Notes: generated from the sequence alone by a model not told the origin. A stretch of 42,969 nt of DNA from CAZERT01 sp964630015 (GCA_964630015.1 CAZVTJ010000001.1:1-42969), one strand, 5' to 3'. Counted from the first letter of the stretch, positions 25,315-31,908 are shown. A program made the numbers and translations.

Positions 25315-26667
25315 ATGACGATTGCACGCCGCGGAAGAATGGTTTTTTGGCTTACGCGGGAGCTAAGCCGGAAATACACAAAATTCCTTATTGCCGGAAT
25401 TGTCATCGGAACGCTGTGCATATCCGTAATTATCCGCCTGTGGCCGGTAGTTGCATCAAAATACTTCGCACCGACACTAAACGTCGGCATAGTCGGGGAA
25501 TATACGCCAAGCGATCTACCCGATTCAATCCTTTCAAAAATCAGTATCGGACTTACTGCTGTCGGACCGTCCGGTGAAGCCCTGCCGTCCCTTGCCGATA
25601 GCTGGAACGCAACCGACAGCGGAAAAACGTGGATATTCCACGTTAAAAAAATGCCAATGTGGCAGGATGGCACACCCCTCCGGCTTTCCGATATCCATTA
25701 CAACATTAAGGATGTGCAATTTTCGACGAAGGGAAACGATATCATTGCGCAACTGAAAAGTCCGTATGGCCCGTTTCCGCTTATCGTATCCAAACCGTTA
25801 TTCAAACAGGGACTTACTGGTCTTGGCGGATACATGGTTGATAAGCTGGTATTAAAAGGCGATAAAGTTTCACTTCTCAGGCTTATTCCTGTCGACAAAA
25901 CGGTTCACCGGGCCGTGGAATACCGGGTCTATACGACAGAAAACCTTGCCATGACGGCATATAAACTTGGGGAAATAGACCGTATTGAAGACCTTTCCGC
26001 CATTGAACAATCAACCAGGCAATTTGTTAATACGACAGTTGAATCACCCACCATGTACAACCGGATTGTTGCGCTCTATTTCAATCTTTCCGATCCGTTG
26101 CTGAAGGAAAAAAATGTCCGTCAGGCGCTTGCGTTTGCGGTTCCTCCGATTGACGGATATGAACAGGCACTTTCACCGATTTCCAAAACTTCCTGGGCGT
26201 ATTCGCCCGATCTGAAAAAGTATTCCTATGATATGAAAGCGGCAGGAAAATTGCTTGCGCCTGTAAGTTCCGGATCCCTTTCGGGAGAACTGACGATCGT
26301 CACGTTTTCCCAGTATCTGGATGTGGCACAGAAAATCGCATCGTCATGGAATTTATTGGGGATCAAAACCCAAGTGCGGGTGGAAAACCGTCTTCCCGAT
26401 TCATTTCAGGTTCTTGTATCCGCCCATGATCTTCCCAGCGACCCGGACCAATATGCCCTGTGGCATTCATCCCAAGAGCGAACCAATATCACGGGGTACA
26501 ATAATCCAAAAATAGACAAGCTCCTTGAAGACGGCAGGCAGGAATTGTCCCCGGATATACGGCGAAAATTGTATTTGGATTTTCAGAAACGGTTTATGGA
26601 AGACATTCCGGCATTTCCGCTCTATTACCCAAAAACCTACACCATTACCCGCAAACAAATCCTCTGA
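25315..26667 (+). CDS. Family 5 extracellular solute-binding protein (OppA/DppA-like), membrane anchored
   Basis: Type-5 periplasmic-binding-protein fold: PSLADSWNATDSGKTWIFHVKK and WQDGTPLRLSDIHYNI near the N-terminus (positions ~90-130), RQALAFAVPP in the middle, and PDQYALWHSSQ...GYNNPKIDKLLEDGRQELSPDIRRKLYLDFQK near the C-terminus, all standard SBP_bac_5 landmarks. 450 residues. Instead of a lipobox it has an N-terminal transmembrane helix (24-46) after a basic tail. No ABC permease or ATPase genes adjoin, so it is either an orphan receptor or works with a transporter elsewhere. Ligand unknown (peptides by family). Confidence 0.82.
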   Translation: MTIARRGRMVFWLTRELSRKYTKFLIAGIVIGTLCISVIIRLWPVVASKYFAPTLNVGIVGEYTPSDLPDSILSKISIGLTAVGPSGEALPSLADSWNATDSGKTWIFHVKKMPMWQDGTPLRLSDIHYNIKDVQFSTKGNDIIAQLKSPYGPFPLIVSKPLFKQGLTGLGGYMVDKLVLKGDKVSLLRLIPVDKTVHRAVEYRVYTTENLAMTAYKLGEIDRIEDLSAIEQSTRQFVNTTVESPTMYNRIVALYFNLSDPLLKEKNVRQALAFAVPPIDGYEQALSPISKTSWAYSPDLKKYSYDMKAAGKLLAPVSSGSLSGELTIVTFSQYLDVAQKIASSWNLLGIKTQVRVENRLPDSFQVLVSAHDLPSDPDQYALWHSSQERTNITGYNNPKIDKLLEDGRQELSPDIRRKLYLDFQKRFMEDIPAFPLYYPKTYTITRKQIL

Positions 26668-26686
26668 ATGTTAAAAAATGAGCCTG

Positions 26687-26734
26687 CCCCCCGTAGCTTA
26701 CGTGAAGGGGGGTTATTCCCGCGAAGGCGGGAAT
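26687..26734. repeat. Two tandem hairpins, the second a 20-bp ATTCCC-N8-GGGAAT palindrome
   Basis: Hairpin 1 has arms CCCCCC (26687-26692) and GGGGGG (26707-26712). Hairpin 2 has TTCCCGC (26716-26722), GAAG, GCGGGAA (26727-26733); flanking A/T extends it to ATTCCC-N8-GGGAAT (26715-26734). It lies between the solute-binding protein and the RuBisCO promoter. No T-run follows, so it looks more like a dispersed palindromic repeat than a terminator. Confidence 0.6.
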
Positions 26735-26752
26735 CCATTCTCCAATTCTTCC

Positions 26753-26782
26753 TTGCACAAATTCTTCAGTTTATTGCATACT
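26753..26782 (+). promoter_or_regulatory. Putative RuBisCO promoter
   Basis: TTGCAC (26753-26758), 18-base spacer, CATACT (26777-26782), about 20 bases before a strong SD AAAGGAGG (26796-26803) and ATG 26808. This would let RuBisCO be transcribed on its own. Confidence 0.4.
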
Positions 26783-26807
26783 GGAAACAGGGAATAAAGG
26801 AGGCACT

Positions 26808-28196
26808 ATGGCAGTTCAACTTGATTATTTTGCACCGGAGGGGTGGAAACCGGAAAATGCGGATGAACGCTATATTATTGTCCAATTCAAAATAGAACTT
26901 GCCGACTCCGTCGACCCGTCGCGTTTCCGTGATGCGGCAGCCTCCGTCGCATCCGAATCTTCAACGGGCACCTGGACAACCGTCGAATCCGGACCGGGTT
27001 CAGGGATGGAAATGGCGGAAAAATATAAAGGTTTGGTGTTTGATGTCGACGAACCCAGGAAAATGTTTAAGGTTGCCTATATTGCGGAGCTGTTTGAACC
27101 CGATAATATGTCCGGATTTCTTGCCGGCCCGGTCGGCAACATCGGCGGGATGAAGATGCTCAAAGGTCTTCGGATCATCGATATCAGATTTCCCAAACCA
27201 ATGGTCACGGCATTTCCCGGACCGCAATTTGGCATTGACGGCGTACGGGATCTTCTGGCTCAGTCGGATGAAGACAGAACCATGCCGATTATGGGAACCG
27301 TTGCCAAACCGAAAGTGGGAAGAACGGCAGCGGAACAGGCACTCCTTGCCAAACGGCTTTTAACTGCGGGCAACGGAACATATAACTTCATAAAGGATGA
27401 CGAAAACCTGACCAGTCTTCCGTTTTCCAAGTTTGAAGACCGGTGCGACGCCGTTTTGGATGCACTCAGGGAAGCCGAACAAACCACCGGAAAAAAGAAA
27501 CTCTATTTATGCAATGTTACCCATTCCTCAATCGATACGATGCTCAACCGCGCACATCGAATTAAGGACCATGGTGGAATCTGTATGATGATGGACGTGG
27601 TTGTGACGGGATTTGCTGCACTTCATTCCATGCGCCTTAAAAACCCCGGACTTGCAATCCACGCACATCGGGCGATGCATGCATTCATTACGCGCGACAG
27701 CGGAAGTGGTATTGGAGGGGACGGATCATTATCCGGTTTCTCCGTATCCATGGTTGTACTTGCAAAAATATACCGCATGCTCGGTGTCGATTCTCTCCAC
27801 TCCGGCTCTCCGAAAGCAAAGATGGAAGATTACGGGGAAAGCGAAGTAATTGCTGATCTATTGATGACCGATTCGACAAAACCCAATGACCGGTTCCATA
27901 CGCTTGGACAGGAATGGTTCGGGATGAAAAAGGTATGGCCGGTTGCATCCGGCGGCCTTCATCCTGGCGTCTTGGATAGGGTATACGAAAAGTTTGGACC
28001 CAATTGCTATATCCAGTTCGGTGGTGGCGTTCTGGGGCATCCCAAGGGGGCAGCGCGTGGTGTGGAAGCGGCAATAGAAGCAAGGACGTGTTGTGTTGCC
28101 CATATTCCGATTCTCCAATATACGAAAGACCATCCGGAAAGCGCTCTCGCAGAGGCAGTAACTCTCTGGGGAACGGAACCCAAAATTGTTTATTGA
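26808..28196 (+). CDS. rbcL: Ribulose-1,5-bisphosphate carboxylase/oxygenase, form III-type large subunit
   Basis: RuBP + CO2 to two 3-phosphoglycerate. Catalytic and binding residues are all in place: Glu50, Thr55, Trp56 (ESSTGTW), Asn111, Thr164/Lys167/Lys169 (GTVAKPKVG), carbamate-site Lys196 with Asp198 and Glu199 (KDDENLTS), His287/Arg288 (HAHRAMHA), His331, loop-6 Lys338, Ser381 and the GGG phosphate site 405-407. So it is a real carboxylase, not form IV. KDDENLTS and GLAI.HRAMHA resemble archaeal form III more than form I or II. Odd points: loop 6 reads HSGSPKAKMED where families usually have GK(L/M)EG around the lysine, and about 11 Gly/Ser-rich residues (298-309) are inserted after HAFITRD. 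462 residues. Convergent with phosphoribulokinase, overlapping by 7 bases. Strong SD. Confidence 0.95.
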   Translation: MAVQLDYFAPEGWKPENADERYIIVQFKIELADSVDPSRFRDAAASVASESSTGTWTTVESGPGSGMEMAEKYKGLVFDVDEPRKMFKVAYIAELFEPDNMSGFLAGPVGNIGGMKMLKGLRIIDIRFPKPMVTAFPGPQFGIDGVRDLLAQSDEDRTMPIMGTVAKPKVGRTAAEQALLAKRLLTAGNGTYNFIKDDENLTSLPFSKFEDRCDAVLDALREAEQTTGKKKLYLCNVTHSSIDTMLNRAHRIKDHGGICMMMDVVVTGFAALHSMRLKNPGLAIHAHRAMHAFITRDSGSGIGGDGSLSGFSVSMVVLAKIYRMLGVDSLHSGSPKAKMEDYGESEVIADLLMTDSTKPNDRFHTLGQEWFGMKKVWPVASGGLHPGVLDRVYEKFGPNCYIQFGGGVLGHPKGAARGVEAAIEARTCCVAHIPILQYTKDHPESALAEAVTLWGTEPKIVY

Positions 28197-29224
28197 TCGT
28201 GCGGACCGGATAATAAATATGCTTCTTCCAGGAAGCGCCAAGCGACAAGAAGCTGTGCGAATGTAATTGAAGGTATAGCTGTTGAACCAGCAATAAATGA
28301 CACCATATCTTCGGGAAATATGCCCGTGCATTCGAAAATGTGGTTTATCAGTGCTTCTATTGCTTTTTTAGGAAAAAACCCATCAAGCGTTACGGTATTG
28401 CACTCTTTACCCCAATACCGCGACGGTACGACGGAAAGAAGGAATGCCTCATGATACTTGCCGATAATGGCGGAAAGATTTAAGGGTAGGGAAATATCGG
28501 GAAGCGGTGTTTTTGCTGTCGCACAGATAAGTTCGATGTTATGTAAGTCGGAAATATCCGGACCCATATATTCGTACCGTGCATATTGGGATAATTTGGA
28601 CGGATGAATCTTAATTACGACATTGGCAATCGTTTTTTGGTAATCGATATAGCGTTTAAATAACATCTCCCGTTCAAGCATTTCCTTACGCAGAGTATCA
28701 CTTTGATGTTTTCGCGCTTCCACATCACGTTTATATTTCCATTTGAATTTTACATCACGGTCCGGATCGACAAATATAGAAAAATCAATGGAGGGAAGAA
28801 GCTGATCATACAGGGCATGAAGTCCCTCAAGAAGAATTACCGGTGTCGGTTCAATAGTTCTGTCGGGTCCGAAGTCGCCACTCTTATGATTATAAGTAGG
28901 AATGGCAACAGCTTCACCCTGCTTTAACTTTTCAAGATGCATAGACAGAAGTTCCAGTCTGTTGTATGTCGGATCAAGGGGAAAATGCCCACTGATTGCC
29001 CGTTGGGAACGGTTTTCACTGTGATATCCATCCATTTCTATCGTCGTGACGATTGACGGTCCGAGAATTTTCCTGATACCGTCACTGTAAGTCGTTTTTC
29101 CCGATCCGCTATCACCGGCAATAGCAACGATAACAGGCGTATTCTGGAATACGAACCGTGACCGGAGCCTGTTGCATGCATGATGCGATACAAGGGGAGA
29201 TGAAGCGGGCAGTGCAGTATCCAT
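28190..29224 (-). CDS. prk: Phosphoribulokinase (class II-like)
   Basis: ATP + ribulose-5-P to ADP + RuBP, the substrate-supplying step for RuBisCO. Seen: Walker A GDSGSGKTT (37-45), MDGYHSENRSQR (Asp65; the DDYHS.DR..R motif of PRK), FPLDPTYNRLELL, PTYNHKSGDF (YNH 111-113), the Walker-B-like LLEGLHALYD, and DFSIFVDPDRDVKFKWKYKRDVEAR (147-171). These follow plant/archaeal class II PRK line by line. 344 residues with a C-terminal domain of about 170 residues, whereas uridine kinase is ~210 residues and lacks it. The plant redox Cys pair is absent. Start ATG 29224; own promoter just upstream. Rough GC counts (about 42% in sampled lines versus 48-50% in RuBisCO) hint at separate histories. Confidence 0.88.
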   Translation of the reverse strand: MDTALPASSPLVSHHACNRLRSRFVFQNTPVIVAIAGDSGSGKTTYSDGIRKILGPSIVTTIEMDGYHSENRSQRAISGHFPLDPTYNRLELLSMHLEKLKQGEAVAIPTYNHKSGDFGPDRTIEPTPVILLEGLHALYDQLLPSIDFSIFVDPDRDVKFKWKYKRDVEARKHQSDTLRKEMLEREMLFKRYIDYQKTIANVVIKIHPSKLSQYARYEYMGPDISDLHNIELICATAKTPLPDISLPLNLSAIIGKYHEAFLLSVVPSRYWGKECNTVTLDGFFPKKAIEALINHIFECTGIFPEDMVSFIAGSTAIPSITFAQLLVAWRFLEEAYLLSGPHDQ

Positions 29225-29238
29225 AAGTCCTTATCTTA

Positions 29239-29267
29239 AGACTAGGGCCAGACAGTATTGCTGTCAA
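29239..29267 (-). promoter_or_regulatory. Phosphoribulokinase promoter
   Basis: On the minus strand: perfect TTGACA (29267-29262), 17-base spacer, TAGTCT (29244-29239). Expected start near 29232, giving a leader of only about 8 bases to ATG 29224 and no room for an SD. Confidence 0.6.
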
Positions 29268-29330
29268 GCAAAAAATCTAATGAGGTATAGAAATATATTA
29301 AACAAATCTCTTCTTATGTCATTCTTCCAA

Positions 29331-29425
29331 GCTGCCGGGCTAGGAAGATGTTCGCCCTTAGGGCTTCATGAATGATCCGCCTATTATCGTAATCGTTGTT
29401 ACGATAATGGCTCCTCATTCCCGGA
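29331..29425 (-). pseudogene. Degenerate tRNA-Gln-like remnant
   Basis: A 15-base exact copy (29331-29345) of the 3' end of tRNA-Gln (29494-29508): the 3' half of the T-stem, the 3' acceptor strand and discriminator. Upstream on the minus strand, GGATCA and CGAA fragments also recur in order and a CCGGG can pair with the CCCGG acceptor strand. The middle is occupied by hairpins at 29383-29408 and around GCCCTTAGGGC. It may be a decayed duplicate or the residue of integration at the tRNA 3' end. Confidence 0.4.
29383..29408. repeat. Perfect 10-bp inverted repeat
   Basis: ATTATCGTAA (29383-29392), 6-base loop TCGTTG, TTACGATAAT (29399-29408). No mismatches. It lies inside the tRNA-Gln-like remnant. 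Function unknown; there is no T-run to make it a terminator. Confidence 0.6.
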
Positions 29426-29454
29426 CTAGAGGTCCTCTTCCGCAACCCAACAGA

Positions 29455-29491
29455 TATACAAAAAGATCCCTTCATGGAATCTTTTTGTATA
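29455..29491 (-). terminator. Terminator of the tRNA array
   Basis: 13-bp perfect stem TATACAAAAAGAT (29455-29467) / ATCTTTTTGTATA (29479-29491), only 3 bases downstream of the tRNA-Gln discriminator on the minus strand. The arm carries A5 on one strand and T5 on the other, so it could act in both directions. Confidence 0.6.
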
Positions 29492-29494
29492 TAG

Positions 29495-29567
29495 CTGCCG
29501 GGCTAGGATTCGGACCTAGAGTCGCGCTGATCCAAAGTCAGGCGTGTTACCATTACACTACCCGGCA
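29495..29567 (-). tRNA. tRNA-Gln (anticodon TTG)
   Basis: Cloverleaf: acceptor TGCCGGG/CCCGGCA, discriminator G; D-arm GTGT/ACAC; anticodon loop CTTTGGA with TTG; T-stem CTAGG/CCTAG. CCA is not encoded. Oddities: position 27-43 is a C/C mismatch, the variable loop is 6 bases, and the T-loop is TCCGAAT, giving C55 in place of T55. Last gene of the Val-Phe-Gly-Gln array. Confidence 0.85.
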
Positions 29568-29680
29568 TTACTCATGGGAAAAAAACGCAGTTTCTATCCC
29601 AACGATTCTTCCTACCAACGTGTCGCAAAGGGCTTTAATATTAAAGCGGGGCTTTGCGGTATGAAGGTAAATAAAATATG

Positions 29681-29752
29681 AGCGGCGGAGGGGACTCGAA
29701 CCCCCGACATTCTCCTTGGCAAGGAGGCATTCTACCACTGAATTACCGCCGC
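29681..29752 (-). tRNA. tRNA-Gly (anticodon GCC)
   Basis: Acceptor GCGGCGG/CCGCCGC, discriminator T; D-arm ATTC-AGTGGTA-GAAT; anticodon stem CCTCC/GGAGA, loop TTGCCAA with GCC; T-arm GGGGG-TTCGAGT-CCCCT. No encoded CCA. Pairs with tRNA-Gly(TCC) at 38.8 kb to cover glycine codons. Confidence 0.93.
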
Positions 29753-29838
29753 AATACAATCTAAAACATTATTTATGAACAAATAATGTCTTCACTTGTA
29801 AATATTAATATTTTATTTTCAGCACCATTATTTTTGTA

Positions 29839-29914
29839 TGGTGCCGAGACTAGGAATTGCACCCAGATTACGTGTTTTTCAGACACGCGCCTTGACTACC
29901 TCGGCCATCTCGGC
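29839..29914 (-). tRNA. tRNA-Phe (anticodon GAA), non-canonical elbow
   Basis: Acceptor GCCGAGA/TCTCGGC, discriminator A, CCA encoded. Anticodon stem CGTGT/ACACG with loop CTGAAAA, so GAA. The D-arm is of the GCC...GGC type normal for Leu/Ser/Tyr, with A18 G19 on the natural alignment instead of G18 G19. T-arm CTGGG/CCTAG with loop TGCAATT, so G55 instead of T55. Variable loop 4 bases (class I). A GCACCAT/ATGGTGC inverted repeat (29822-29844) covers the 3' end and CCA. Confidence 0.85.
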
Positions 29915-29977
29915 TCATTATCAAAGAACGATTTTTCTATTTTACAATACCAGTAATATTTGTACCAGATTACTTTG

Positions 29978-30051
29978 TAGCCACTAAGGGACTCGAACCC
30001 CTGACCTTCTCTGTGTAAAAGAGACGCTCTAACCAACTGAGCTAAGTGGCC
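29978..30051 (-). tRNA. tRNA-Val (anticodon TAC)
   Basis: Acceptor GGCCACT/AGTGGCT (G1-T72 wobble), discriminator A; D-arm GCTC/GAGC; anticodon stem TCTCT/AGAGA with loop TTTACAC; T-loop TTCGAGT. No encoded CCA. First gene of the minus-strand array; a TATAAT on the minus strand (30074-30069) lies 18 bases upstream. Confidence 0.93.
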
Positions 30052-30134
30052 AAAAATCGTACTTCGTTATTATAACTGGATATATAATTTTCTGCATCCC
30101 ATAAACAATACACCAGACGTTAGCTAATTTACGC

Positions 30135-30140
30135 TATAAT
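30135..30140 (+). promoter_or_regulatory. -10 element of engB
   Basis: TATAAT ending 9 bases before ATG 30150, so the transcript should begin about 2-4 bases before the start codon. No SD is possible: a near-leaderless mRNA. Confidence 0.5.
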
Positions 30141-30149
30141 GGTCAAGTT

Positions 30150-30731
30150 ATGGCACAACTCCAGGCGCAATTTGTTAAAAGCATCAACGGTACGGACAAA
30201 ATCCTATTTGACCGCAAACCTCACATCGCGTTTATCGGCCGCTCAAATGTCGGAAAATCAAGCCTGATTAATTCCCTTTGCGGAAGAAAAAGCCTTGCTC
30301 GTTCAAGCTCCGCACCAGGAAAAACTACAACGATCGATTTTTTTGACATTAATTCCACTCATTATTTCGTCGATCTTCCCGGTTATGGATTTGCCCATGC
30401 AAACAACACAAGTAGGGAACATTACCGTAAACTCATTTCCTGGTACCTCTTCCGGTCTGGAGTAACCCAAAAACTTGCCATTCTTATTGTGGATGCAAAA
30501 GTCGGTATTACCGATTTTGACCGTGAAACAATATCCTTATTAACCACATCATCAATTCCGTTTTGTTGTGTGGCAAATAAAATCGATAAACTCAAACAGG
30601 GTGAAAAGATAAAACAGATGCAACTCATCCAATCCATCCTCCCTTCTGTTCCGGTTATTCCCTATAGCACCAAAACAGGGGAGGGAAAGAACGAATTACT
30701 CCAAAAAATCTTCTCCGAAACAAAATCGTAA
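30150..30731 (+). CDS. engB: Ribosome biogenesis GTPase EngB/YsxC
   Basis: Essential GTPase for late 50S assembly. G1 GRSNVGKSS (30-38), G2-region threonines in APGKTTTIDFF, G3 DLPGYGFA (75-82), G4 NKID (143-146, usually TKxD) and a C-terminal YSTKTGEG (G5). 193 residues, standard. The -10 element is so near the ATG that translation is probably leaderless. Two GTPases of ribosome assembly (engB, obg) stand in tandem but each has its own promoter, 50 bases apart. Confidence 0.93.
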   Translation: MAQLQAQFVKSINGTDKILFDRKPHIAFIGRSNVGKSSLINSLCGRKSLARSSSAPGKTTTIDFFDINSTHYFVDLPGYGFAHANNTSREHYRKLISWYLFRSGVTQKLAILIVDAKVGITDFDRETISLLTTSSIPFCCVANKIDKLKQGEKIKQMQLIQSILPSVPVIPYSTKTGEGKNELLQKIFSETKS

Positions 30732-30769
30732 GCGATCCTATTCACCGAAATATCTATAGGATAGTATGA

Positions 30770-30775
30770 TACAAT
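30770..30775 (+). promoter_or_regulatory. -10 element of obg, leaderless start
   Basis: TACAAT followed by six bases and ATG 30782, so the expected +1 is the A of the start codon or within a base of it. A leaderless transcript is predicted. Confidence 0.5.
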
Positions 30776-30781
30776 GCTTTC

Positions 30782-31762
30782 ATGATCGTTGATTTAGTTA
30801 CCATCAATATAAAAGCCGGAAATGGAGGGAACGGAGCAGTTTCCTTTTTGCGTAACGGCCAAACGGCAAAAGGTGGTCCCGACGGAGGAAACGGCGGGAA
30901 AGGTGGGGATATTTATGTCTGCGGATCCACAAATATAACGGATCTACGCGAATTCCGCTATCATAAGGAAATTAAAGCCCAAAATGGAACAAACGGCCAG
31001 CACCATAATCTCTATGGAAAAAAAGCGGCTGATACCATTCTGAATGTACCGGTTGGAACAACCATAACCGATACCACAACAAAAACGAGTATTGAAGTCC
31101 TTGATACCAATTCAAACATACTCCTTGCACAGGGTGGGAGAGGCGGAAGGGGAAACATCACATTCAAAACATCTACAAACCAAGCGCCCCATCAGGCAGA
31201 AATGGGAAAGGAAGGGGAGCGTAAAACCATCACCATAGAACTCAAAATGATCGCAGAAATCGGACTTGTCGGACTACCCAATGCCGGTAAAAGCACAATC
31301 CTTTCCCTTCTGACGAATGCCAAACCCCAAATTGGGCCGTATCCATTTACCACACTGGACCCCACGATCGGTATGCTTGGTACGATTGCGATTGCGGATA
31401 TCCCAGGAGTTATTAAACTGGCATCGGAAGGCAAAGGATTGGGAAGCAAATTCCTCAAACATATCGAAAAAACGAGAGTGTTATTCCATTGTATTGACGC
31501 TAGCTCAACGCATCCGCTGGTGGACTATAACATCATCCGGAAGGAATTTGCAGTATATGGAAACGGATTGGAAACAAAACCGGAAATCATTATCCTGACA
31601 AAAACAGACAGTGCAGATGCTTCGCTGTTGAAAAAAACCATTGCAGCGTTTTCAAAAAAGGGAAAAACCGTCTTTACACTTTCCATGTATAACCCTGAAA
31701 GTATTGCGGCACTGAAAAAGAAAATTCCATCACTTCTGAAAAATATAAATTGCCTCCGTTGA
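30782..31762 (+). CDS. obg: GTPase Obg/CgtA
   Basis: Ribosome-associated GTPase. Seen: glycine-rich Obg fold (residues 1-155, many GGNGG and GGRGGRG turns), then G domain: G1 GLPNAGKST (163-171), switch region PFTTLDPTIGML, G3 DIPGVI, G4 TKTD (about 273-276; usually NKxD), and C-terminal G5-like TLSMYN. 326 residues: the variable C-terminal OCT domain is absent, which is common. Follows engB; leaderless start predicted. Confidence 0.93.
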   Translation: MIVDLVTINIKAGNGGNGAVSFLRNGQTAKGGPDGGNGGKGGDIYVCGSTNITDLREFRYHKEIKAQNGTNGQHHNLYGKKAADTILNVPVGTTITDTTTKTSIEVLDTNSNILLAQGGRGGRGNITFKTSTNQAPHQAEMGKEGERKTITIELKMIAEIGLVGLPNAGKSTILSLLTNAKPQIGPYPFTTLDPTIGMLGTIAIADIPGVIKLASEGKGLGSKFLKHIEKTRVLFHCIDASSTHPLVDYNIIRKEFAVYGNGLETKPEIIILTKTDSADASLLKKTIAAFSKKGKTVFTLSMYNPESIAALKKKIPSLLKNINCLR

Positions 31763-31767
31763 ATTCA

Positions 31768-31796
31768 TTGTGAAGATGATAATTTTTTTGTACAAT
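31768..31796 (+). promoter_or_regulatory. Promoter of tRNA-Leu(AAG)
   Basis: TTGTGA (31768-31773), 17-base spacer, TACAAT (31791-31796), 30 bases before the tRNA, just after the obg stop. Confidence 0.55.
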
Positions 31797-31826
31797 AGAA
31801 ACCCAGATAAAGTGTTAGCAGATAAT

Positions 31827-31908
31827 GCGGACGTGGCGGAATTGGTATACGCGCATGCCTAAGGAGCATGTCCCGCAAGGGGTGGAGGTTCAAGTCCTCT
31901 CGTCCGCA
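31827..31908 (+). tRNA. tRNA-Leu (anticodon AAG)
   Basis: Class II tRNA: acceptor GCGGACG/CGTCCGC, discriminator A; D-arm GCG-GAATTGGTATA-CGC; anticodon stem CATGC/GCATG perfect, loop CTAAGGA, so 34-36 is AAG; variable arm with CCCGCAAGGGG; T-arm GGAGG-TTCAAGT-CCTCT. An A at position 34 is rare in bacteria outside tRNA-Arg(ACG) and would need deamination to inosine by TadA to read CUU, CUC and CUA. Confidence 0.93.

Noticed and set aside
26808..28196. RuBisCO-like protein (form IV) without carboxylase activity
   Set aside because: The carbamate-site Lys196, Asp198, Glu199, loop-6 Lys338, His287 and the KPK site are all kept, which form IV proteins usually lose in part.
28190..29224. Uridine kinase as the identity of the minus-strand P-loop kinase
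   Set aside because: 344 residues with a long C-terminal domain and the PRK-specific MDGYHS..R..R, PTYNH and EGLHALYD...FKWKYKRD pattern; uridine kinases are about 210 residues.
29368..29664. 98-residue plus-strand ORF over the tRNA-Gln gene
   Set aside because: It runs through a tRNA and a terminator on the other strand and has no protein-like features.
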